A DNA stretch of 38,511 nucleotides from a bacterium. Lineage in GTDB: Bacteria; Cyanobacteriota; Sericytochromatia; S15B-MN24; VGJW01. Location: NCBI GenBank assembly GCA_021781555.1, contig JAJXWQ010000034.1, positions 1-38,511 on the forward strand, read 5' to 3'. The translations under genes and the position numbers were made by a program. The notes beneath the pieces were generated by a model that searched no databases, was not told the DNA's origin, and saw only the letters and a list, made by a program, of their open reading frames with translations. This document shows, piece by piece, positions 29,939 to 36,064 of the stretch; the first letter of the stretch is position 1; every line of letters begins with the position of its first letter.

Positions 29939-30562
29939 TCAGATGGCCTTGATCGCGATCCCGCGCAGGCAGTCGGCGACGTTCTCGGTGTGGTCGATGG
30001 CGTCCTCGAGGACCTGGTAGAACTCCTTCCACTTCAGGACCTCGCGGGGATCCGTGGGATGGGCGAAGAGTTCCATCAGCGCCTCGCGCACGACCGAATC
30101 GGCGAGATTCTCGAGCCGGTTGATCTCGATGCAATAGCCGTCGATCTCCCTCAAGAGGCGGCGTTGGCGCAAGAGGGGGATGGCCTGATCGATGGCCTCG
30201 CAGCCCCTGACGAGCAACCGCACCTGGCTGATGCCATGCGAGCTGGGGCGGGGCATCTGGTACAGCACGACCTGGCCGGCGACCGCGTCGATCGTGTCCA
30301 CGACGTCGTCGAGCGCCCGGATCAGACCGTAGAGATCCTCACGCTCGAGGGGCACGACGAAGGTGCGATCGAGGAGATCGAGGAACTCGTGGGTGATGCG
30401 ATCGCCCTCGCGCTCACGCTGCCGGATGCCGAGGAATCGCGTCTCGGTATCCCGGTAGTCTTCGAGCAGGTCCCGGAGTTCGCGCGCCGCGACCAGGGCG
30501 TTGCGTGCGGCCTGGTCCAGCAGCTCGAAGAATGCGATCTCCCGGGGGATCAAGCTGAACAT
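29939..30562 (-). CDS. DUF47 (PhoU-like) phosphate-transport accessory protein
   Basis: A 207-residue all-helical protein of the DUF47/PhoU-like family. The N-terminus FSLIPREIAFFELLDQAARN, the acidic pattern EREGDRITHEFLDLL and LDDVVDTIDAVAG, and the later EDAIDHTENVADCLRGIAIK near the C-terminus form the paired E/D-x-x-D metal-binding helices of the family. Members are usually encoded beside a Pit low-affinity phosphate transporter and regulate it; no pit gene is adjacent here, which is unusual. Start: ATG 30562, which gives the standard N-terminus; GAGGAG is 14 bases upstream, rather far. The longer open frame upstream reads poorly. Confidence 0.9.
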   Translation of the reverse strand: MFSLIPREIAFFELLDQAARNALVAARELRDLLEDYRDTETRFLGIRQREREGDRITHEFLDLLDRTFVVPLEREDLYGLIRALDDVVDTIDAVAGQVVLYQMPRPSSHGISQVRLLVRGCEAIDQAIPLLRQRRLLREIDGYCIEINRLENLADSVVREALMELFAHPTDPREVLKWKEFYQVLEDAIDHTENVADCLRGIAIKAI

Positions 30563-30912
30563 GGTAGTTATCGTCGCTCCTCGTTCGGCCCCCGGCCACC
30601 GGGTGCCCGCACGGTCTTCACCCGCGGCGGGGCGTTGGCGCGAGCCGGGCGGCCAGCAGCAGCGCGTGGGCCTGGTCGAGACACTCCTGGTACTCGGAAC
30701 GGGCGCTGGACGCCATGATAGCAGTGCCTGCCCGTGCCAGCATCCAAGTCTTCGCACGGTGCTTCTCCCGCCGCCGTTTGACCGCCCGAACGGTCCTGGT
30801 GCGATGCGAACCGCGGCCCCCGCCGGCCTTATCAAAAGCTTAAGGTCGGCTGAAAGCTGCATGGGCCATCACTGGGTGGAGCCGGATGCGGCACGTGGAG
30901 AGGAGTAGGATC
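30563..30912. other. 350-bp divergent gap between DUF47 and PHP genes
   Basis: Mostly GC-rich non-coding sequence. It holds a possible 32-codon leftward open frame (30618-30716, see separate entry), a small AT-richer patch near 30828-30860 (CTTATCAAAAGCTTAAGGTC) likely containing the PHP-gene promoter, and the AGGAG site of the PHP gene. Confidence 0.4.
30618..30716 (-). CDS. Possible small ORF upstream of DUF47 (32 aa)
   Basis: ATG at 30716 to TGA at 30618, encoding an amphipathic helix (EYQECLDQAHALLLAARLAP) with a basic end. GCAGG is ten bases upstream. It is co-directional with the DUF47 gene, 55 bp before it. It could be a small protein, a leader peptide, or chance; no homology is recognised. 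Confidence 0.25.
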   Translation of the reverse strand: MASSARSEYQECLDQAHALLLAARLAPTPRRG

Positions 30913-32217
30913 GTGGGTCTGAGTGCGGTAGCCGATCGCCTCTTGAAGGGCGTCGCAAAGAAAGCGACGTCAGCCGTCGCCGCAGACAGCAAGCAGGTGG
31001 TCCAAGCGGCCGACAAAGCCGCAGAGGGCCTGGCAGCGAGCGGCCGGGCCGCCGGCGGGAAGCTTGCCGGCGATAGCCTCGAGCTATCCTCGAAAGCCGT
31101 CGCCACTCTCGCGGGAGCTGCCCGGGCGCTTCCCGACCCGCCGGCCGGGGCAGCGCTGGATGCCGCGACCGCGGCTGCGGCAGGCCGCATGCCGGCCCCG
31201 GCCACGCGGACCGGCGAATGGCTCACCGTCGCAAATCATCTGCACACCACCCCGTATTCGCCGGATGCCAACGAGCCCGAGGCCGATCTGATCCAGCGCC
31301 TCGAGAAAGCCGGTGTCGACGGCATGATCCTCACCGACCACAACTCGATGGGCGGGACCTTGACCCCGGAATGGCAGGCCGCCGAGTCGAAGCTGATCAT
31401 GACCCCGGGCATGGAATGGGGCGCCCTCCGGGAGACGGGCATGACCGTGCAGGGGCACGCCGGGCTCATCGGCCTGACCGGAACGACGAACATTCCGACC
31501 AACGCCACCATCGACGAGATGATCCCGTTCGCCAAGGCACGCAATGCCTTCATCGTGGCGAACCACCCCTACCTCGACGGCAACGCCTGGGCCACCCGGC
31601 CGGTCCTCCAGCCGGAGGTCGGCGGGGTCGAGGTCTGGAACGGACAGTGGGCCCTGAGCGATCCGATCTCACACAACGCGCAGGCGCTCAGCTGGTGGGA
31701 TTCCATGCTCAAGCAGGGTCGGCACCTCACCGCCGTCGGGGGGTCGGACTTCCACGGCGATTGGTGGACCAAGTTCCCGCGCCTACCGGGGAGCTCGCCG
31801 GTGAAGCCCGTCGACCTCCTGTTCGCCTCGGAGCACTCGCCCGAGGGGGTCAAGCAGGCGATCGCCGACGGCCATGTCTCGGTGGAGTCGAGCGACACCG
31901 CCGCCAAGATCGTTCTCGAGGCAGACCCCAAGCATGACGGCTCCTGGAGTGCGATCCAGGGGGACGATATCAACGTCGCTCAGGACGGCACGATTCCGAT
32001 GCGCGCCCACGTCCTCGGCGGCAAGGGATTGACGGTCGAATTCTACGGCAAGGCCGGGCAGGTCGGCTCGTACCCCGTGATGACGGACGACGCCTACGTG
32101 CCGTACTCGGCGGTCGGAGTCCCCAACGTCAAGGACTACGTCCGGGCGGAGCTCAAGCAACATCCCGGGCAATGGTGGTCGATGACCGCCCTGACCAATC
32201 CCATCTACGTGAACTGA
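30913..32217 (+). CDS. PHP-domain metallohydrolase with Ala-rich leader (CehA/McbA-like)
   Basis: A 434-residue protein. Residues 1-100 form an Ala/Lys/Ser-rich amphipathic leader (GVAKKATSAVAADSKQVVQA) without a signal peptide. Residues 105-330 are a PHP phosphoesterase-type domain: NHLHT (His109, His111), TDHNS (Asp142, His143), GMEW (Glu168), GHAG (His182), VANHPY (His218) and VGGSDFHG (Asp279, His281) provide the expected metal ligands. A C-terminal beta-rich domain of about 90 residues follows (GLTVEFYGKAGQVGSYPV). Start: GTG 30913 with AGGAG seven bases upstream in a GAGGAGTAGGA context like that of the C11 peptidase and KGG genes. Relatives hydrolyse carbamates or phosphoesters; substrate unknown. 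It is followed by a lipase lipoprotein after 27 bp, probably one operon. Confidence 0.87.
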   Translation: MGLSAVADRLLKGVAKKATSAVAADSKQVVQAADKAAEGLAASGRAAGGKLAGDSLELSSKAVATLAGAARALPDPPAGAALDAATAAAAGRMPAPATRTGEWLTVANHLHTTPYSPDANEPEADLIQRLEKAGVDGMILTDHNSMGGTLTPEWQAAESKLIMTPGMEWGALRETGMTVQGHAGLIGLTGTTNIPTNATIDEMIPFAKARNAFIVANHPYLDGNAWATRPVLQPEVGGVEVWNGQWALSDPISHNAQALSWWDSMLKQGRHLTAVGGSDFHGDWWTKFPRLPGSSPVKPVDLLFASEHSPEGVKQAIADGHVSVESSDTAAKIVLEADPKHDGSWSAIQGDDINVAQDGTIPMRAHVLGGKGLTVEFYGKAGQVGSYPVMTDDAYVPYSAVGVPNVKDYVRAELKQHPGQWWSMTALTNPIYVN

Positions 32218-32244
32218 TCTCCATCGCGAGCGCGAGAGGTTACG

Positions 32245-32991
32245 ATGAAGATTCGCTTTCTCGGTCTGGCGGCCCTGGCCGCGGCGTTGACCGGTTGCGG
32301 CCAGGTCAAGCCCCCGGCCGCTGCGCCGGCAGCTTCGCTCCTGACGCCGCTCGACGCCCTGGATGCCACTGGCCCGGCCATGAGCCACACCTTGTACGAC
32401 ATCCATGGCTCGGGTCCCCCCGTGCTGCTGATCCACGGCTACATGGGGACCCACGCGGACGAGACCTACCTGGCGTCGATGCTGGCCAGCCTCGGCTTTG
32501 CAACGTATACGGTGGACATCCAACCGGCGGATGCCGCCGTCGCCGACAACGCCCAGCAGGTCGCCCGGTGCGTCGACGAGATCCTCGCCGAACAGCACGC
32601 CGCCAAGATCTTCCTCATCGGCCACAGCATGGGGGGGCTCGATGCCCGCTATTACGACGATTTCCTCGGGGGCGCGAGCAAGGTCAAGGCCCTGGTGACA
32701 CTGGCGACGCCCAACCATGGCACCCTGTCCTCGGTCTTCGCCGAGGGGGGGGCCAAGGCCGATCTGGCGCTCAACTCGCCGCTGGTGACGAAGCTCGACG
32801 CCGTCCACGAAACGGTACCCACGCTCTCCCTCTACTCCTACACCGACAACATCGTGATCCCCTACACGAGCGCCCATCTGGACGGCGCCACGAACGTCGC
32901 GCTGTGTTGTTACAGCCACACGGGGATGCGCGAGACTCCCAAGGTCATTCCGTACATCCAGGAATTCCTTGCCAGCTTCGCCGAGGACTGA
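32245..32991 (+). CDS. Lipase-like alpha/beta hydrolase lipoprotein
   Basis: A 248-residue alpha/beta-hydrolase with a lipoprotein signal (FLGLAALAAALTGC, lipid Cys18). LLIHGYMGTH is the oxyanion-loop strand, LIGHSMGGLDARYY carries the nucleophile Ser128 (GHSMG), and TLATPNHGTLSS is typical of triacylglycerol lipases and lipase-like acylhydrolases. Asp and His of the triad probably lie in YSYTDNIVIPY and YSHTGM near the C-terminus. GAGAGG precedes the ATG. It should act on lipids or esters at the cell envelope. It is 27 bp downstream of the PHP gene. Repeat copies begin 25 bp after its stop. Confidence 0.9.
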   Translation: MKIRFLGLAALAAALTGCGQVKPPAAAPAASLLTPLDALDATGPAMSHTLYDIHGSGPPVLLIHGYMGTHADETYLASMLASLGFATYTVDIQPADAAVADNAQQVARCVDEILAEQHAAKIFLIGHSMGGLDARYYDDFLGGASKVKALVTLATPNHGTLSSVFAEGGAKADLALNSPLVTKLDAVHETVPTLSLYSYTDNIVIPYTSAHLDGATNVALCCYSHTGMRETPKVIPYIQEFLASFAED

Positions 32992-33015
32992 ACGCTCCGG
33001 GTAGAGCTTTTGCAG

Positions 33016-33123
33016 CTAGGCCTTTTGCAGTTTGAACGGGGCCCTCTGCGCGGTCGCTTCGCTGCGCAACCGGGCCCCGTTTGACTCATCGGGCTCGATC
33101 CATTCAAACCGGGAGCACTCTAG
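33016..33123 (-). repeat. CTAG-bounded element, full copy 7 (reverse)
   Basis: A 108-bp near-consensus copy, CTAG at 33016-33019 and 33120-33123. Immediately before it (33002-33015) TAGAGCTTTTGCAG looks like the broken end of another copy. Almost identical to the copy at 23102, so spread must be fairly recent. Confidence 0.95.
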
Positions 33124-33223
33124 AACGGCTCCCTCGCCGCGTTTGCGTGCGTCCGGCACCGCCTTGCAAGCGGGCCCCGTTCGACTCCCCGGACCCGATC
33201 CACGCAAACCGGGAGCACTCCAG
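33120..33223 (-). repeat. CTAG-bounded element, decayed copy 8 (reverse), tandem with copy 7
   Basis: It shares the CTAG at 33120-33123 with the previous copy, keeps GCGGGCCCCGTTCGACTCC and CGCAAACCGGGAGCACTC, and ends in CCAG instead of CTAG at 33220-33223. Its middle is strongly diverged. It precedes the lipid kinase gene by 37 bp. Confidence 0.82.
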
Positions 33224-33260
33224 CCCGTCAGGGGCCCTGCAGGTGATACGATCGGGACCC

Positions 33261-34208
33261 ATGCTCGCATCACCGCACGTTTACTGGGGCCGAGCCTTGC
33301 CGGGGCCGGGCCCCAAGGCGTGCCTCATCGTCAACCCAGCTGCCGGCACCGTCCGTGCCCAGCTTGACTGGGGCATCGTCAGCGGGCGCCTGCGGGAAGC
33401 TGGCTGGTGGGTGGCCCAGCAAGGCACGACCGGCCCGGGGAGCGCCGGCAGCATCGCCGCGAGAGCCGTCCAGGACGGCTGCAAGCTCCTGGTCGTGGCA
33501 GGCGGAGACGGAACGATCAACGAGGTCATCCAGCCCCTGATCGGCACGGATGTCGCCCTGGGGTTGATCCCCGTGGGCACGGCGAACATCCTGGCCCGCG
33601 AACTGGGGATCCCGCTGGATCCGAAAGAGGCCGCCGAGGTCCTCGTCACGGGTCATTCGCGGCATATAGACGTCGGGAAGGCCAGCTGGCCGGGGAAGCC
33701 GGACCGCTACTTCTGCGAGATGGTCGGCATCGGATTCGATGCCGCCACGGTCCACGGGATACTCCCCGAGATGAAGCTCGCGCTGGGCAAGGGTGCCTAC
33801 GTCGTCTCTGCCGTGACGACGTCGTTCACCCACCGGCCGAGCCGGATGCGCCTGCTGATCGACGGCCGGCGGTGCCGGCGTCTGTCTTTCATGCTGGCGA
33901 TCAGCAACACCGGACTCTTCGGGGCCGATTTCCTCAAGATCACCCCGGAGGCGACGGTCGACGACGGCCTGTTCAACGCGGCGCTCTTCCGCGGGCAGTC
34001 GTTCCTGTCAGCCTGGTGGGAGTTCGTGGCGATCGCAGCGCGCCACCTCAAGGAGTGGACGGACGTCGAGTTCTTGACCTTCCGCCAGATCGAGGTCCGC
34101 ACCGCGCGTCCGGTGCCGGTCCAGATCGACGGCGACCCCTTCGGGACGACCCCACTGGTCGTCGACATGGTGCCCAAGGCGCTCAAGGTGATGGCGCCCG
34201 CCAGCTAG
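33261..34208 (+). CDS. Diacylglycerol/lipid kinase family protein (DgkB/YegS-like)
   Basis: A 315-residue kinase of the diacylglycerol-kinase catalytic family. Visible: ACLIVNPAAGT (phosphate-binding strand and turn), LLVVAGGDGTINEVIQPLIG with GGDGT at 81-85, GLIPVGTANILARELGIP, and the C-terminal domain LAISNTGLFGADFLKITPEA and VDDGLFNAALF, all family elements, ending with VQIDGDPFGTTPL. It phosphorylates a lipid such as diacylglycerol or a related alcohol; the exact substrate is not visible. Start: ATG 33261 rather than the long frame that would begin in the repeat. The stop TAG is in the CTAG of the next repeat copy. Confidence 0.92.
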   Translation: MLASPHVYWGRALPGPGPKACLIVNPAAGTVRAQLDWGIVSGRLREAGWWVAQQGTTGPGSAGSIAARAVQDGCKLLVVAGGDGTINEVIQPLIGTDVALGLIPVGTANILARELGIPLDPKEAAEVLVTGHSRHIDVGKASWPGKPDRYFCEMVGIGFDAATVHGILPEMKLALGKGAYVVSAVTTSFTHRPSRMRLLIDGRRCRRLSFMLAISNTGLFGADFLKITPEATVDDGLFNAALFRGQSFLSAWWEFVAIAARHLKEWTDVEFLTFRQIEVRTARPVPVQIDGDPFGTTPLVVDMVPKALKVMAPAS

Positions 34209-34313
34209 GCCTTTTGCAGTTTGAACGGGGCCCTCTGCGCGGTCGCTTCGCTGCGCAATCTGGGCGCGCTTGACTCCTTCGGGCCCGCTCCCTTCCAGCC
34301 GAGACCCGGCTAG
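34205..34313 (-). repeat. CTAG-bounded element, copy 9, supplying both flanking stop codons
   Basis: A 109-bp copy between convergent genes. CTAG 34205-34208 holds the TAG stop of the lipid kinase; CTAG 34310-34313, read on the minus strand, holds the TAG stop of carbamate kinase. The left half is consensus, the right half (GGGCGCGCTTGACTCC; CCCGCTCCCTTCCAG) is diverged. The two genes meet the element at both ends with no spare base. Confidence 0.93.
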
Positions 34314-35263
34314 ACCAGGGCGGCCTCGGGGACGAACTGGGTGCCCGCCTTTCCATCGGCAGCCTCGGCGAGATCGTCGAGGTGACAGATGGCTGCAGCC
34401 AACCCGCCTGACGCCACGAATTCAGCGCAGGCGCGGACCTTGGGCCCCATGCTGCCGGCCGGGAACTGCCCCTCGGCCAGGTAGCGCAAGCCCTGCTCGG
34501 AGGTGAGGCGGTCGATGTCGCGCTGCTCCGGGCGCCCGCGATCGAGCTGGACGCGCCGGACATCGGTCGCCACGATCAGGCGATCGGCGCCGAGGCTCTT
34601 GGCCAGCAAGCCAGACGCCAGATCCTTGTCGATGACCGCAGCGGCTCCGACGAGGTCGCCGTCCTTGCGGACGACCGGAATGCCCCCGCCGCCGCAGGCC
34701 ACGACCAGCGCACCGGAGTCCACCAGCGCACGGATGGCGTCGAGTTCGGCGATCTCGAAGGGCTGCGGAGATGCCACGACGCGCCTCCAGCCACGACCGG
34801 CGTCCTCGATGACCGTCCACCCCTGGGTCTTGGCCATCTGGGCGGCCGTGTCGGCATCGTAGAAGGGGCCCACCGGCTTGGTCGGCTTGGCGAAGGCGGG
34901 ATCGGCTGCGTCGACGACCATGTGGGTGACGACACTCACGATGGGGATCGAAAGCCCGGCCGCAGCCGCAGCATGCCGGAGCCCGCGCACCAGCATGGTG
35001 CCGATCAGGCCCTGGGTCGCGGCCCCGCAAGCATCCATCGGGAGCGGAGGCGTGCGACCCGCGGCGGCGGCCGAACGGATGAGCTCGAATCCGACCTGCG
35101 GGCCATTCCCGTGGGTCAGCGCGACCTTCCAGCCTTGCTTGACCATGCCGATGATCCGCTCGGCGGTCCGCCGGGCCACGGCCTCCTGGTCCTCGAAGGA
35201 AATATGGTCGGGGTCCGAGATCAGTGCATTGCCGCCCACTGCGCATACGATCAACCGATTCAT
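34310..35263 (-). CDS. arcC: Carbamate kinase
   Basis: A 317-residue amino-acid-kinase-fold enzyme that transfers phosphate between carbamoyl phosphate and ADP, normally making ATP in the last step of arginine or agmatine catabolism. Visible: IVCAVGGNALI, LTHGNGPQVGFELIRSAAAA, PIVSVVTHMVVDA, the basic segment RGWRRVVASPQP, VVACGGGGIPVVRKDG and AVIDKDLASGLLAKSLGADR, then FPAGSMGPKVRAC. Length is normal. Start: ATG 35263; the frame extends upstream to 35290 but the family starts at NRLIVCAVGGNA. No arcA/arcB or ygeW-type neighbours are present. Divergent from the deoxynucleoside kinase; convergent with the lipid kinase, with which it shares a repeat at the stop codons. Confidence 0.95.
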   Translation of the reverse strand: MNRLIVCAVGGNALISDPDHISFEDQEAVARRTAERIIGMVKQGWKVALTHGNGPQVGFELIRSAAAAGRTPPLPMDACGAATQGLIGTMLVRGLRHAAAAAGLSIPIVSVVTHMVVDAADPAFAKPTKPVGPFYDADTAAQMAKTQGWTVIEDAGRGWRRVVASPQPFEIAELDAIRALVDSGALVVACGGGGIPVVRKDGDLVGAAAVIDKDLASGLLAKSLGADRLIVATDVRRVQLDRGRPEQRDIDRLTSEQGLRYLAEGQFPAGSMGPKVRACAEFVASGGLAAAICHLDDLAEAADGKAGTQFVPEAALV

Positions 35264-35298
35264 GGCCTGGAGTCTAACACGTGCTACCATCTTCGGCC

Positions 35299-35964
35299 AT
35301 GGGCACCGACAACGGCCGCACGGACAAGACCTTCATCGCCATCGCCGGCAACATCGGATCCGGCAAATCCAGCCTCACCACGTGGCTGGCCGAGCGCCTC
35401 GGCTACGAGGCGTGCTTCGAGGTGGTCGACGACAACCCCTATCTCGACGACTTCTACCGTGACATGAAGGCCTGGAGTTTCCACACTCAGGTCTACTTCC
35501 TCTCCCGCCGCTTCGAGAATCACCGTCGCATCACGTCGGGGATCCGATCGGTAGTGCAGGATCGCAGCATCTACGAAGACTGCGCGATCTTCGCCCGCAA
35601 TCTGCACGACCAGGGGATGATGACGGATCGGGACTTCTCCAACTACCAGGATCTCTACGGCGTGATGGCGCGCTTCTTCGAGCCACCGGACCTCCTGGTC
35701 TACCTCAAGTGCTCGGTCCCCACGCTGATGCGGCGGATCCGCAAGCGGGGCCGTGACTGCGAGCGCGAGATTCCCCGCGAGTATATCGAGCAGCTCAACG
35801 GGCTCTACGACACTTTCGTCGAGGAATTCGACGACGCCCCCAAGCTGGTGCTCCCGGGCGACGACCTTGACTTCGTGGGCTCCTATCACGATTTCAGCTT
35901 CATCCTGGACATGGTCGACGCCATGCGGGTCGATCCGATGCGGCTGCAGGCCTCGCTCTTCTGA
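35299..35964 (+). CDS. Deoxynucleoside kinase (dGK/dCK family)
   Basis: A 221-residue deoxyribonucleoside kinase that phosphorylates a deoxynucleoside for salvage. The P-loop AGNIGSGKSS is at 16-25; VVDDNPYLDDFY has the base/acid region; FLSRRFENHRRI and QDRSIYEDCAIFARNLHDQG (the DRS and ED elements that fix the substrate) follow; the LID arginines are in RRIRKRGRDCEREIP. DFVGSYHDFSFILDMVDAMR is the C-terminal helix. Start: ATG 35299; a GTG at 35281 would add six residues. The base preferred (A, G, C or T) is not deducible. Upstream overlap region with divergent arcC is only 35 bp. Confidence 0.93.
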   Translation: MGTDNGRTDKTFIAIAGNIGSGKSSLTTWLAERLGYEACFEVVDDNPYLDDFYRDMKAWSFHTQVYFLSRRFENHRRITSGIRSVVQDRSIYEDCAIFARNLHDQGMMTDRDFSNYQDLYGVMARFFEPPDLLVYLKCSVPTLMRRIRKRGRDCEREIPREYIEQLNGLYDTFVEEFDDAPKLVLPGDDLDFVGSYHDFSFILDMVDAMRVDPMRLQASLF

Positions 35965-36015
35965 TCGGCGGCGCTGCGGAATCATGGCGCCGTCCGGAGG
36001 CCCCGAAGACGCCGG

Positions 36016-36064
36016 AAGGAGAACGGTGGCGGTCGCCACCGCCACCGCGAGGAACCCACGATGA
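36016..36064 (+). promoter_or_regulatory. Possible leader peptide and small hairpin upstream of cobQ
   Basis: AAGGAG is four bases before a GTG at 36026 that opens a 12-codon frame (VAVATATARNPR) ending in TGA at 36062-36064, overlapping the cobQ ATG as ATGA. Within it GGTGGCG (36025-36031) and CGCCACC (36034-36040) are inverted. It could couple translation to cobQ; chance cannot be excluded. Confidence 0.3.

Noticed and set aside
1-34313. The repeats as a CRISPR array
   Set aside because: Copies are scattered over 34 kb, differ in orientation, are about 108 bp long, and have no regular spacers or cas genes.
35965-36060. B12 riboswitch upstream of cobQ
   Set aside because: Only 96 bp are available and no B12-box-like sequence (GCCACTG-type) or recognisable fold was seen.
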